This document shows, piece by piece, positions 31,927 through 47,600 of a stretch of DNA of 64,000 nucleotides. The notes beneath the pieces are model-generated. The model had not been told where the DNA came from, did not search any database, and saw nothing but the letters and a program-made list of their open reading frames with translations. Made by a program: the position numbers and the translations under genes. Each line of letters starts with the position of its first letter. The first letter of the stretch is position 1. Source of the DNA: Alviniconcha marisindica (taxonomy: Eukaryota > Mollusca > Gastropoda > Provannidae). The stretch is taken from assembly GCA_018857735.1 (NCBI GenBank), contig JABMCL010002859.1, forward strand, positions 310,001 to 374,000. The letters run 5' to 3'.

Positions 31927-33529
31927 ATTTTCAAACATCCTGTCAAACAGAGAAACTGACAGACAGCCATAGAAACAGTGACAGACCGAGACAGACAGAA
32001 GAGACAAGAGCATGCAGAAACAGAGACAGTCATACTGACAGAGTGGCTGGGTAGGTAGGGGTGGGGGTGGCAAGAGAAGGAAGAAGAGTTAATACAGTAA
32101 AAATCCCTGAACTTACATAACAAAGAGATGAGCTGATGAAGCTATAACAAGGCCATTCAAAATGAATTGAATAATGAGACATACACCTCAAAAATAAGAT
32201 AAAAGCAATGGCGGAAAAGAAAAAAGAAAAAGAAATAAAACTGAATGAAACAGCAAGTGAAATATGACATGCGAATGGATTTTCAGCCTTAAAACTTGAA
32301 ATTGGAGAATTATACTCCGATTTAAAAGAAGAAAAAAACCAACAACCAACAACAACAAAACAAAACAAAAACACTCAACAACTGCATTCAAAAATCAGAA
32401 ATAAACATCTTGTCATCTTCAAATCTACTAAATAATATCAGCTTTTTTTTCATTCCCTGCACAATATCAAAACAATGTCACACATTTTCTCAGTCCGAAG
32501 GTTGACAATACAGCCTCCGGAAAAGCTGTAGAACTGATTCAACATCCTCAACACAGCTAAAACTACCAAAGACAACATTGAAAAGTGATGACACAACAAC
32601 AAAAAAGACTAAAATAAGACAAACATTGCTGGAAATTGTTTTCCTTTAAGTTTTCACCGATCCACATTTGTAATATTCCACACGCACTCAACAGAAAAGC
32701 ACCAACATTTAAAAATTCATTCCTACACACACATGATTACAGCTGATTGCAAAATTTCACAATCAGGAAAAAATAGTCCTTTTGAAAATACCATTTGCTC
32801 TGTAAAAATCCACAGAAGTAAAAACTATTTACATTCAAGTTCAAACAAATATAACCTGCATCTACGGCAAAGCACATCAAGTTAAAAGAAAAAGAGCACG
32901 GAAAGAACATACAACAATCAAAACATGCAAATTGACATTGAAAAGGCAAAAAAATCAAGTTTTTCAATAGAATTGCTTTCACAAATGCATCAAAAAAACA
33001 AAGGAACACACAATTGCCCCGAGATTTTTCATTTGCGATTTCAAGGACACATACTCTCTTTATGAATTAAAGTCACTCCCAAACATGTTCACAGCGCACA
33101 CATTTTGTTACTGTTGTGTGTTTTATGCCACTAAGGTTTATGTGTGTGAGCTTACACCGTCATTTCACCAGATGGGCATAATAAATGTTCTGATTCTGAT
33201 ACCACTGCACTCCCCATGCAATGTTGAATTGTCGTAAGCAGGAGGGTGACCAGAGACTGTTTGGACAGCTATGGCCTACTTTAGTTAGCAAGCTTGACCA
33301 TCAGAGATGTTGTGTTACAGACTTTAATATATAATAATGTTTAGGTGTTGATTTACTACAGGAAGATTTATAGCCAATAGGCCATTTAAAAAAATAATAA
33401 TTATGCATTGTATATTTAGGAACAATAAAGATTTATTGACCTGATATGAACTACTTTTATTCATGCACTTGCTTTTTTATGTTCAGTATAAATTTTTCTG
33501 TTGGCATATGTATTAACTTCTGTTCATTA

Positions 33530-33535
33530 TTTATT
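33530..33535 (-). promoter_or_regulatory. polyadenylation signal AATAAA for the RBMS gene
   Basis: A canonical AATAAA on the minus strand, about 190 bases beyond the RBMS stop. It is the first such hexamer I see downstream of the stop on that strand. Confidence 0.5.
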
Positions 33536-33724
33536 TGAGTGGAGGGTTAACATTCTCCACACGATGCCTTATTTCATGTGCATTTTGATTTTACACTTGG
33601 TGATAAAGACACAGTGTACAGTGTTGTATTTCAGTTGCATTTTGTTTTGATGCAGTGAATTGTACTGTAATGAAATAAAGACAAGAGCTAGAGCATTATG
33701 CTGATTCAGAGCAGAGTGCATGTG

Positions 33725-34028
33725 CTACTGGAGATGCAGAAGGTTGTGCTGATAGCTGAAGTGGCCAGCTGGGGTGAACTGCAGATCGTGGGTGCTGCCT
33801 GCTGTCACTGGACGGGGGTTGCCAAGGAAGTGAAGGTCGCTGAGATGAGCCTGTCCAGCAGCCTGCATGTATGACTGCTGTTGTTGTTGTTGTTGCTGCT
33901 GCAGCTGGTGGTAGTCCATGCTGGATGGTGATGAGCTGGGGTAGTATTGCAAGGTGTGGTGAAACTCGTTACTTGCTGATGGAGTAGTGACGGTGGGAGA
34001 GGTCATCGGAGGCCACGGAACTATGGTC
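33725..34028 (-). CDS. RBMS: RBMS terminal coding exon with polyQ and stop
   Basis: Acceptor ctgtgttgacag. The long frame reads [40 protein letters not shown], a (CAG/CAA) tract of nine Gln, [20 protein letters not shown] and [18 protein letters not shown], then TAG at 33725-33727. It needs two bases from the previous exon. Entered in phase 0 the exon gives only [19 protein letters not shown] and a stop. Confidence 0.8.
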
Positions 34029-34231
34029 CTGTCAACACAGTTGGACAATTGCACATTAGTCCTCCATTTAATTACAGGCAAATCTCAAAGTCCAGTTAGG
34101 GCCATCACTACATGCACAATTATGGTCAGACTATATGACACACACTGTGATGTCATTAAATAATCTGGATGTGCATGCACACATGCACATGCGTGCAGGC
34201 ACACACACCCACACATGTATGCACGCATGTG

Positions 34232-34270
<39 letters not shown>

Positions 34271-37200
34271 TACTAAGATTTGCACACTCCGACACTCAAC
34301 ATTCAAAGCATCAACATCAGGCTTACCCATTCTCACACTTCTGCTACTGATGGTTACATCACAGCCTTGAAAACTGACAGATATTAATATCCAGTCTTCG
34401 TTGATGGTGAAAAGAAAGGAAGGCTTTGAAAGGCGTGAGGAAGGGTGGGCTGCTGATCACGTGGTCATATGACTACATGTTACAGCATGTCACCAAACAG
34501 ATGTCATATAGCATGGAGAGTCAGCCGCATGAAAGCCAGAGTTAAGCGTGACTGACTGTGGTCACCTAATGCATGGATGACCGTTGCGTGCTAGGCTTTG
34601 CACCCACCCTGAGATTTCTCCAGTCAAATTCTGTGCAGACTCTACAAAAGTGCTTTGGATGAAACTATAAACTGAGGTCCCATATGTGTATACGCACACA
34701 AAAACATCACATGCAGTACACATGTTAAAGATCCTGTAGCCCATGTCAGAATTTGATGGATTATTGAAACACCAAAAGAACCCAGCATGCACTAAAAGTG
34801 TCACGGGTCTGCAGAATGCTGAATTTGGACACTACACAGAAGAAGAAGAAGCAATGCTACACGCTTGTGTGCTAACTGATGGAAACGCGATTGTGGGTAA
34901 CTGTTGCTGTTGAACAGCAGACACAAACGATGAAGAAACAGCAGCGTTGGTAGCATATAATACACATTACCCTGTCAGAGCTAGGATGAAAGAACAAAAG
35001 CTGCTAAATCACTGTGCATGAGATAATTACACTGATGATGCAAAGAATTAATATGCTATATTTTTGTGTGTTTGAAGTTATGTCTTGGTTTATTAGATCA
35101 AATACATTATGTACTGGTAGTAGGCTTGGCTTACCAAGGATGCCTATTAATTATATGATACGTGATTTCCATTGACAATCAACAGCTCCTGTCAAATTAA
35201 AATCAGATGAGAACAGAGCAAGTCTGAAACCTACATTACATGGTCAGATGCAAACTCCAAGCACTGGTTTACGACATCCTTCCTTCAACCACTGCCATAT
35301 TTAGTTACGCCATAGGGTCCAGAAAACTCTCAGTTAACGAGCAGTTTTTTTGTTGGTGCTCAAACAGTAGTAAGTTTGTTACAAACAACTCAAATAAAAC
35401 AAGGCATGTCATTTATAGCGCCAACAAAGTTTACACCAGCACAAACAAAACCACAACCGTTTGAATCGAGATGGAGCTCTTTCCTTTACCCGGGGTGGAT
35501 GTGTCTCATGTTTACGTGCGTGCTTTGGCGCTAGGTTGCTTCTACAGTCATATTAGTACTGGAACCTTTTGGAGGGCGCTGACCGCGTCGGTGGACAGCT
35601 GTGCAGAGATAAAGAGTACCCCTTCAGTGGCGTAACTAAATCTGGCAGAGTTTGGAGGAAGGTGCCAGAAAGTGGTGCTCGGAGTGTGGATCAGATGCTT
35701 GATGTTGACATCACAGTCTGTGATTTTAGCAACTGATCATCGTCATGAAGTCTTGTGATTATGATTAAAAGGGGATCCTAGCATTAAGGTGTGGAATGAT
35801 GGTGGTGAGAGAAGGAAGGTACGTACCTCTGCTGCCATGGTGTGAAGGAGGGGGCCGCTATGGAGTGGGGGCTGGTATGCCATAGCTGTGTAGGGTGAGG
35901 ATAGATACTGCAACATACAGACGGACACAAAAATCACCACAGGATAGATACTGCAACATACAGATGGACACAAAAATCACCACAGGATAGATACTGCAAC
36001 ATACAGATGGACATACAGATGGACACAAAAATCACCACAGGATAGATACTGCAACATACAGATGGACACAAAAAAATCACCACAGGATATAATAGATACT
36101 GCAACACACAGAGACACAAAAACCACCATAGGATAGATACTGCAACACACAGACGGACACAAAAATCACCACAGGATACTGCAACACACAGACGGACACA
36201 AAAATCACCACAGGATACTGCAACACACAGACGGACACAAAAATCACCACAGAATAGATACTGCAACACACAGATGGACACAAAAATCACCACAGGATAC
36301 TGCAACACACAGATGGACACAAAAATCACCACAGGATACTGCAACACACAGATGGACACAAAAATCACCACAGGATACTGCAACACACAGATGGACACAC
36401 AAATCACCACAGGATAGATACTGCAACACAGACAGACACACAAATCACCACAGAATAGATATTGCAACACACATGTGTACACAAAAATCAAAAATCAGCA
36501 TAAATTCAGTCTGCTACTATTGGATCCATTTCTTCCTAAGAACAAAGATGTATTCTAATTTTGAGTTAGCCTCTCAAAGATCTATACTCCGCTGTTATCA
36601 GTCAGTAAGTAGACCCCCCCCCCCCCCCATATACAGAGCGTTATGCACACATGTACACCATACACACAGATACACACGCGTGAACACACACACACATGCA
36701 CACACACACACACACCACACATACGTGCATGTGCGCAAGCAGAGGTACACAAGAATGCTGATGCAAGCATGCACACATAATCATATACATACATACAAGA
36801 TCCCCACCCCCACCTTCCCGCCCACACCCAGGATTTTGCATCTTTTTTTTCTGTCTTCTGTTCAGTGCAGGTTCATTCTGAAAATTCCAGACCTAAAGAA
36901 ACATCTTGCAAAGAGTAATGCTATAATTTTGTTCTCTTCTTGAAAGGTCCAGAATCAGCAAACACACAAAACTTCACACCTATCCTGCCCACAGGTTTCT
37001 TTGGAAAAAGCACATAGGCTGAAGAGGAAAAAAAAAAAAAAAAAGAAAAAAAAAGAAGCACAAAATGGATTAAAATTATTGAAGACTTTCAACCTGCTGG
37101 TAAAATTCCACAGTTTTTATTAACACACATGAGATGTCAGGTAAGTCTTTACTTCTTGCCTACAAGTGTGATGAACAAATTCACTAGGATACACTTCTGT

Positions 37201-37920
37201 TAAGATCCTGACAAGCATGACACGGCCATAACCAGCTTTAGACTGTTAGATCTACACAGCTCTATGCAAAAGAAGTCTTATACAATGATCAATACACATG
37301 CGCAGAAAATGAGGTCATGCCACATGCATTTGTTCTAAGTCAAGCATTTGGGGGATAAATTTGATCTAGTAACAGGGTCCCTGGCCATCTGTTGCATACA
37401 TGATATTAGGCAATCTGCATGTAAGTTATACATGCGAGGCATACGCAACTCAGATCATTATCAAATCATGGAAATAATGAGATTCACGTTTGCTGTCATC
37501 TGTAAGGACTCTCTCTCTCTCTCTCTCTCTGCAAAGAAAACCCAAAATGGCTGTTGTCAGGATGCTATGCTTAGATGTATTGGATGGAAAACTTTCCTAG
37601 ATTAAAAAACAAAAGAAAAAAACAACAAGAATGTTCATGCCATGAGATATTCCATCTCTTGACTGCTGTGGGCTGTATTACTATTGTTGACACAGCAAGT
37701 GTACATTATGGCAAGATATTTGTAGCACACAGCATACCAGTTCAGTCTGATTCCGTGCTTTTGAAAAGAAGGCTAGTATTGCATGCTTACCACAGAAAAC
37801 TCTGTCCTATGTGGGCTCCGCCATCCAAACTGTTTTGTTCCTCAATCAAAACTTGGATTCACCAAGAGCCAGGTAAGATTTTGCATGTGCAATTGTGCTC
37901 CTGCACACACACATGCACGT

Positions 37921-37974
<54 letters not shown>

Positions 37975-38361
37975 TCTGGGCAGGTGTATTCTGACCTGAG
38001 AGTTGCCAGGGAAAATATGAGGGTAATGGACGTTAACAGATGACAGACCTAGCACAGGCTGTAGACAGCCCTGCTTGCAATACTTTGCTCTTTGGTTTTA
38101 TTTCAGCATCTGCACCAGCAGTAGTCTTCTCAATGGAACACATCATCTAAGAAAATTGGTAAGACCACCAACAGAAGCACAAACTTTTCACCCACTTCAT
38201 AAGAATGTCAGTCCAGGAGAGTCATGCAGTTTTTATAGTCCCGACCGTTCAGTCAATTTGCAAATTATATGCATGCATAAATACCTGTTGCCTAATATAA
38301 GAGTGACAAAATATTCAAAATTTAATTTTTATAATCAGGACACCCAGCTTATAGTATACTG

Positions 38362-38421
<60 letters not shown>

Positions 38422-38562
38422 ATGTTGACATTGCAAAGTTTTAAATCTGTTTATTCATCATAAATTCAAAGCGTACAGCAGACTTAACTGGCTGCATCAA
38501 ACATGTTAACTAGTCATTTCTGCCATGCAACAATGGCATGACTGATTGACAAAATGAAGTCA

Positions 38563-38627
<65 letters not shown>

Positions 38628-41600
38628 GAGAGACAGAGAGAAAGGAGAGATTTTCTAACATGCTTATGCTACTTAAAGTAAACATGCTATAACTTCAACG
38701 AGACTAAAACACAAGAATAAACGATTGATGATTCTAAAACATTTATTCAGTTCTAATGACATGCCATTTTAGACAAATCAAACAAATGCTTAAGAAAGAA
38801 AAAAGAAACCAAACAGGAGACAAAACATTTCTATAAAAAAAGATACCAACACAAAATGGTCCCTATGCATTTTATTCATCATCATCAAAACTCACACATC
38901 AAAATCAAAAAGAGAAAAAAAATCAACTAAATTAGTCATGGGAAAGTTTTAAAAAAAATTTAAAATTGAAGGGTCGACATTACGCAACAAACAGAAAGGT
39001 AAAAAAGTAAGTTTTTCATAAAATGCCAGTAGACACAAGACAATCATTTTCTTTAGTTCCATAGCCTTCAAATGAGCATTGCTAGCGAGGCGGGAACGCC
39101 AAATACAACCAACAAACCTAGCAGAAGGCACAGTCCGTAACTACACTGTTAACATATATCCAAAAGTCATTCTCCCTTCTAGGGTTCAAACCGATTCTAC
39201 AGGGTTAACGTAATTGTATGCAGTTCTTATTAAGTATAAAGTGAGTACTTGACCCATATTAAAACACACACATTCACACACAAAAAGTATGTCACCCTCT
39301 TCTTTTGTAACTGAATCACTGATCAGGTTCCTTCAGGTCTGCCCTTTAAGATAAATGATAACGTTTCCACTGCCAGTGGTCACGCACTGTAAGTTGGAGA
39401 ATGACTGTTTTACAGGGCCTGTGACATAAGTGACGACAAGGTCGACGTTGGTCCTGTGTGTAGTGACGTTGGCGTTCCTACCTCTGCGCAAACTCATGGT
39501 ATCACGTATGCTTGGTGGTATGTATCACGCTAATTATTAAGTAAGGCGTAACATGTATAACTGCTCATGACAGAGCACCAGCACACAAAAACAAAACAAA
39601 CCCGGCTGGTCAGAAAACATCCAAAAAGATTTAAAATGAAGTAAAAATTTAAAAAGAAGAAAAAAATGAATGTTCATAAACGTCTTCCTAAAGCGATCTC
39701 AGTATGGAAACTGGACTGTTAATGTTTCGTATAAACATCTTTTAACCAAGCCAGTGTGTCTTCATAAAAAAATATACACTGATGAACCTGCCTGCAAATT
39801 CTACATTGTATTATGTTTGTTGGTGGTGCTGTTGCTGTCTTCATGTCAGATCTACAGCTCTTCCAAAGTTGTATTTTGTAACATTACAGAATGAAATTCC
39901 ATTAGTTTCCCTCTGCCAATGTTCAAACACAAAACCTCTCAATTTATAGTCACAATGTATGATATTACAGAATATCCTCAGTCATTCCTTGCATGAAATG
40001 GGGTTATTACTGCCATGCAACAATGGCGACAATTTGGCCAGCAACATTAAATGAGAAGCATTCAATATTCATGGTTCTTTTGCATCAAGGCTATGAAACA
40101 GACAAATTGAACAATACATTGAAAACAAACAAACACACCGGCACCAAATGCACTGACTTGATTTGACCTGGGTCTGTTCAAGTGCTGGGAATATTAAAAC
40201 TACCAAACCTATGTGAGTGAAAAAAGATTCAAATAATAGATCCTGAGTTTCAACAGTTCAAATGTTTTAAAAAATCAAACCAGTCTGCTAGCGCTACTCA
40301 AAGGCAACAAAAAAATACAAAAGCAATCAAAGAAGCTATGCATCTGTACAAAAAAAGCTCAGGGCAGATGAACAATTCCGAAGAAGATGATTTCCCCTCC
40401 CTTACCACCCAAACAACCCCCTGTTGTTTTTGTGTTTTTTCCATGTTTTTTCACCCTTTAGTCCAAGGGTGCATAAAGAAACGAAGAAACAAAACATGAA
40501 CCACCACCCACAGTAAACACACTCCACACACAGATGAAAAACAAGGTGGGAAATTCTTAAGCCTGTACAACCATGGAAAATCAATTCTAACCTTGGTCTG
40601 AAAAAAGTACATAAAATCAAGAAAATATTTCACTGTTTGTGTCACAATGTTTGCTCTGTGTGTGTGTGTGTGTGTGTGTGAACAGAAGAATTTGATTAAA
40701 GATGGTTATTCAGCAGTTCAAAACTACAGTAAAAAGCTTGTGAAAACTACAGTGACAACAAATGTTGACAGATCCCCCACCCCCTACCCCCCAAGCAATC
40801 TACTTTGAATAATGAAACCAATGCAAGTGTACCTCCAGCAAACTGGAATGTGAAATGGGACACTGATGACAAACGATGTCGTGACGTAATAATCTGAACA
40901 TCATGCAAATAACAAACCACACACATCTGAGATAGAATGGCAGGCTGTTTGGTACATGGTTATGTACATTCCTATTACGCTGCTTCTTATCAGCAATCTC
41001 ATGATTGAAAGAAAAGAAAAAATGAAAAAAACAGACAGGAAATGAATGTCACACCATGACTCAACATCGATACCTTAAAAATTACTATTTCCTCCTCAAA
41101 CAACAGCAGGGAAAAACACCAACTCTCTAACTTTCGTAACTTTGGACCAACCACATACGGCATTTTAACAAAGTCAGCATGTACCATTTATTCCAAAAAT
41201 AGATATTATGAATTGTTTTCAATGCCGTTGCTAAGAAAGGCAACGAAGATACATAAGATGCAATCAGTTATCAACTGCATGGACCAATCCAGTCATCTGT
41301 GAAGATTAAAACAGATACAAAGTTTGAAAAAGCAGCATGTAATCTAGTATTATTACAATTATTGAATGATACAAATTAAACATCTGTTCATCTATGCATG
41401 TGTAAAAATTTGAAATATCACAAACTTTCATTATAAAAACAGAACAAGGCCAAGGTAATAATGACATACTGACGCTTTACGTGAAAAATCAGTCAATCTT
41501 TTTTCTTCTTTTTTTCGGTGAAAGAAAACTCGAGTCCCCTTTAACAACAAAGTACAAGCACTACATGTATGATGCATAGCTGACATGGAGTGGTTTATGC

Positions 41601-44600
41601 CTTGGCTGACACCTTTGACACAGTCAAAAGTAGAAGGTAGGAGGAGGGAAAGAGGTGGTGGTGTATGAACTCTGTCCCGTTCTGACTAGAATAGAACCTT
41701 TGGGACAAGAACTAGATGGATAGAAACCAATGAAAAAAGGTGGGGAATGAAAGAAGGAGGATATGCAGAGCAAGAAGAAACATCAGCTTTTTCAAGGCAA
41801 GTTTGGCCTTTCCCCATTCACAGACAGAAAGGTGACAAGAGGATGAGGTGGGGAAATTTAGATTTATATTACACAAAGACTGAAAATTTAGGCAAATTTT
41901 TATTTTAACAAATAGGGGCTGAGGGGGTGCAAAGACAATGAAGAAACCTCAGTTTCTCAAGAACCTTTATTTTCTCCCTTTAATTCCAAGCGGACAGTGT
42001 GAGGGCCATGCTGTCTTAACACTGAGATGGATATCAAGTCCATAGTCCATACTAAGGGCTAACCATTTGCGTAGGTCAACACTAACCCAAGTCTATATAT
42101 GTATTCCAGTTGCCTCCTCTTCACAAATGGGTAGAACAAATGAAATCATCGCCAATATTATAACCAACATTTTGCTTTAAAAAAGTCCCTCAATGGATTT
42201 GAAAACATTTTTAAGACATGTAATAATATGTTCTAAAAAAAAACACCCCAAAACAACAACGTTGTGTTGAACTTCATTAACTGGACGGCTGTCAATGTCT
42301 ACATGTGGCAGTGTTCAACAGAATGTACGTTTTTCTTCTGAAGGAAAAAAATCCATATCAAACAAACTACAGAAAAAAGGCAGATATTTCAAGGTAGCAC
42401 TTATTGGACCAAGCAGGACTATTCCTGGTGCCACCATTATGATAGAGGCAGAAGCAATGCTACCTTCACTAACAGGTGGTGAATGTTTTGATGAACGTGT
42501 ATACTACTGTTGTTACTTTCCCCACTTGCCTAGACAAGAATCACACTTAGTGATGAAAGACTTTGGGAGGACTATGACAGCTACATCTGGGAGGGAGAGA
42601 ACGAAAAACAACAGCATAACTGTAGAGGAAAGAAGAAAACTCACTTGAAAGAAGAAGACAGTATGGGAGTCAGTTCTTGGATTTTAATGGCCCAGGGTCA
42701 CCTCAGAATGACAAAGGAGGGCGGGGGGGGGGGGGGGGGGGGGGCGGCAGGGGGGAGAAGAGAGAGGGACAGGTGTGATGTACGAGAATGAAAGAAAATG
42801 TGACAGGAGAATTGGGGAAAACACAGAACGCCTACCTAATCAAAAAAGAAAGAGAAGGCTGCTAAAAAAAAAAAATGAAAACAGAAACAGGACAGCTCAG
42901 TTTTGGTCCAAGATGTCAAAACGAGGAAATGGAAAGAAAAATGGGAGCAACGACCATAAACTAAGACACAATAACCAGCCTTAGTGGAAAGTTAAATAGT
43001 GGAGAGATTTGATCTATAATAACAATAATAATAATAGTATAATGTTGTCAATAATCAACAATGCAGCGTCACTTTCACACCTCCACAGGACAGGTTTATA
43101 AGTGGCAAAAAATGCGCCATCCTGTATATATAAGTGTCAGAAACATCCAAGACACCCAAAAAATCCAGTATAAACATTATCAGGGAAATCCCCTCAAACA
43201 CTATAAGGGGAATTCCCCGCTACAATAATAATAAATTCCATTCTTTCAAAACAAAGACACACATTCAAAAATATTCATGTTTAGAATCAGCACCTGAAGA
43301 GATGGTAATCGATAACTTGAACTTTAATGCAGATGACACAAACACAAATGAAACACTATCATTATACCTTTAATATTCAAACATTGTATGATTCAATTCA
43401 TGTGGTGCAGTACACTCTGGTCCTTAAGATTTTGTACTTCTGTTTTTTTTTTTCTCTTCTTCTTTTTCTCGGTTTTCTTTCGAATTGATTTGCAGTACAC
43501 GTGAATGGCAAAAAAAGTGTATTATTACGTAGTACTATTCAAACAATAAAAATCATATGATGGTAACCATCGGAGATTACTCAAAACTGATATGTCTAAT
43601 CATTCAGAGAAGGCTACAAGTACAAGGGAGTGTATTTCGTGTTTACTTTTGAGAAACTATAGAAGCCATGCAGTGACTGCTTGCTAAAAACAAGAAAAAA
43701 GTCAGACACATCAAACTATTCTGACAATCTTTTTTTAGAAAATACCATATTCAGTCAATTTATTTTTAAAATTGTATAAAAACAAAACAAAATAAAACAA
43801 AACAGAAAACAAAGAAATAATGAATGGAAAGGAAGAAACTGAAGTACAAATAAGCACCTGAAGCAGAACTAAACAGTGACCCAACTGGGTGGAGGGGAGA
43901 AGCACAAGAGAAGACAACTTTCGGAGTTTCTGTTTTTTAACAAAACAAAACAAAACACAGAAAAGACAACTTTCTGAGTTTCTTTAGCAGAAATATCTTA
44001 AAGGATAAAAGAAACTGTTATTTAATTAATTCATTTTCTTTTTTTCCAGTGTCTGAGTTATGTGAGGAAAACCAAAGGTTACTGTATTATTCAAGTGAAA
44101 GTTTTTGTTGTTGTTTTTCTAGTTCTTTGTGTGTGTGGGGGGGGGGGGGGGGGGGGGGGGGGCTTAAATGGGTACCAAAATATGCATAATGGGTCATCAG
44201 AATATGAGATAATGAAATGAAAAAAATAACAGGAAAACAAAGTCAACATTTCTTTTACTCTGAGGGTTTGATATATGAACTCTATGCATGTGGAGCATGA
44301 ATTAATATGCTGGATTTTCTGTGTCAACAGTTTGTCTTTGGTCAGTAGAGGTCACTTCAGCACCCACATGACTTTAAAAAAGGCTTTTAAAAAAGAAGAA
44401 AAACAAAAGAAAACATGGGTGCTAATGAAAATGCTGCAGTTCATTAAAAAATGTTGAATGCGGTTACGAGTCCATAGTTCTCAGCCAAAGCGCGCACATG
44501 ATGAAAAGTGGGTGAACTCCTATCCACACAGAATAATGCAGGGATGGGGGTGGTCAATCTTCTTCTTTTTTTATAAAAACAAAACAAAAACAAAAACAAA

Positions 44601-47600
44601 AAACAGCAAACAAACAAACAAAACAAAAAACCACAACCCCACACACATTTGATTGAATATCATTTCATCTCCTGCTTTCAACATGAAACATTAAAACCAA
44701 TTAAAACATGAAAAGAGAATGCAATAAGCAGACCAAAGATGAACTCACACAAAAAACTTTAATTATGACAAAAGTGAAACCTATGTACATCATAATTATC
44801 CAAAAAGCAAATGCTTGTAGATTCAAACCTAGCTGATCAAGGACAAATGGCGTACACACCAACAAAATCACATCTCAACATCACAAATGTATTCAAAGCC
44901 AGCTAATTTACATATTTAACCTGAAAACTTTCAAAATAAGGCAGAGAGAGGGGGGGGGAAGAGAGGGGTACAGTGGAACTGAGAGAAAGAAATTACCTCC
45001 GCTAAACCTGTTACACTCTCAGGACCATGTGAGGAAAGACCTCGACAGCACTGTAGGTATGATGGAAAGAGAAGACAGCCTTTGTGAAGGGTAAAGCGTC
45101 AGGTCCTGTCTACAAGGCTGAACACCTTCCAACACAGTTACAGTACAAATTCACTCACTCCAGGCCTTAACGCATCCACCACTTCTGGGTGCAACTTCAC
45201 CTCCTGCAAGCGTGCACTCTCTCTCTCCCCGGAAACAAAATCCTTTACCCCTTAAAACAAAACAAGAAAGCAACTCAGGTTGTGGGGCCACCTCAGTCTG
45301 TGATCATATTTGGTCAGGATCCACTTGCATGTTCACAGGTGGGCAAGCTCACTCAAGATTTTGTCAAAAGATTTGTAAAAAGCTGACAGTTAGTAGTTCA
45401 AAACACAAGTAATCCCATGCAATCTAACTAAAAAAAGAAGAAAAAGACTGAAGAAGTAGAAAGAGAAAAACCATCAGAAGATCTCTCTAAATGAATCCAC
45501 CTCACACGAAAAGATAGGCACACAAACTCAGATTAAAAAGAGGCTGAATCAAATACTCACACAATAAAGAGGGAGAAAACCATGCCCAAAACACAACTGT
45601 ACACAAGACACCAACCAACCAGCCACAGCACAAGTTGGGAGGAAGAAGAGGGGGTAGCCAATAGTAAACCAAACGCACCTAGTCAAAGGAGCCCCCCACC
45701 CCTCCCACAAGAGAATACAGAAAGCAAAAACGGTAGAAAACGAGGGCAATTTTTAACACTTTTTCTTTGACTGCAAGAACATTCACCAAGCATGGCAACC
45801 TCATCTATTATCAGCTGGAAAATGGTGGGGATCTTTCTTCTAGTTTTTTCCTCTTTCAATATTTTATGGACTATTTTAAAGAGCAATTTCCTTTTCAAAA
45901 GGAAAAAGATTGCAGATGAATAAGAAGCCAAGTCTCACAACACTCGCCAAAATGCGATAGGTGGGTTTACTCCTGCCTCTTCAGCCTACCAAATACAAAA
46001 TAACCAGTTGATGACAACGAGGTAAAAGAAGTCCTTGTTATATGACATTTTCCACACAAAATCGCTACATTATGCGAAGAGAATTTTGGGTACGTTATAG
46101 TAGCTGCCCATGCCACCAATGAAAAACAGGCGCATGTTCACTGTAGTATATGATTACGCTGCAAAAAACTCTTATTTACATCAAGGATACAAATCCGCAA
46201 AAGCGAGTTGTAAACAGACATAACTCAGTTCTGCTACACTATGAATATTCTCTATGGCCTTCATTGATTAAAAAAATATCACATACGCATCTCGACAGCA
46301 ACGTCTTGATGCATACTGAAAGTTTGGGGTTATTGCTGAAATACCTCGTCAAGGAAGCACTTGTGAACAAAAGAAACCAACGTTCTGCATTACTTCCAAC
46401 TTAGTTCAGGCTTTGTTTTAAGTACAGGTACATGACTAAACAAGATCTACATTATATATAGTCTTAGGAGTTGAAGTAGTAAAGAATATATGCTTTTCCC
46501 CCTTTCCCTGTTCTTTTTCGTTCAGAAAAAGAGAGAGTAAATAACCATAATAAATATGCACATCTTTTTGGAAGACTTTTTTCTTTTCTTTGTATCTTCT
46601 GTATATTATTTGAGTACAGCTTCTGATATTGACAATACATGCAAAGAAACCAAGTGTTACCAACTGTGGCACATACACTGTAATGGTTGGTCTAGAGTTC
46701 AAGGTGTACTAGAGTATATGACTGGCAGTGTTTTGATTGGCTCTGTTAACTCAGTGTATAGCTTCCTGATTGGTGGAAAAGAACCATGGCCACGTGCGTA
46801 TTTTCAGTGCTGTCCTATAAGATATGGGCAGTTTTCAAAACAATAAAACGAGATGATTTCATCAGTACACTTAGCTTTTTTCTGTCCTGAGCAAACAACT
46901 TTGGCATTCAGCTAGAATACAGGATTACAGACGAATACAGTTATGTATAGAGTACCGGGCTATGTTTCCGATAGATTATTTATATTTAAGAAAGGGTTAA
47001 ATACAGCTATCTGAATATGATTCACAGTTCATATTCTTGCAAATTTTGGCAATGTACTTCATGAGATCAAGCACATAAGAAAGCAACTTAGGAAGTTAGA
47101 GAGATTTGAACTCTAATATACTGATATTTATGTCTTAGCACAACAAGCCCTACAAATATCGACCAGTAAAAGTGAAAGATACGGGCTTTTGAAATATCAG
47201 AGATAGAGAGAGAAAATAATCTTGAAGACAACAAAAATGGAAGACTAAACTGGGCAAGATAAGTTAATCACTCAGCAGGCAATGGACCAAGACCAACACG
47301 AAACAACAAAGCAACAACTGGAACTGGAAGTAGTTAACAAAACAAAAAACTATTAAAAAAAAAGTGTCTACTTTCTAACAATGAAAACTGTGCTCCAGTC
47401 AGAAAGTAAAAAAAATGAAAAAAATCTCTAAACTAGCTAGCTAGCTGTACAGAAAGGTACCGCAATGATTGCGGACCCAATGTCAGGTCTAACAGTGAAG
47501 GTCACAGAACACCGGCAGAGAAAAGTGAGCAGCGAGCGAGCGAACGAGCAGGCGAGCATCATAACATAGCATGCTCGTCCCCTACCGAAGCATTGGAGAG

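Noticed and set aside
42295..42648. 117-codon plus-strand frame in the RBMS intron
   Set aside because: No recognisable domain, AT-rich codons and no splice sites. Expected by chance in a long intron.
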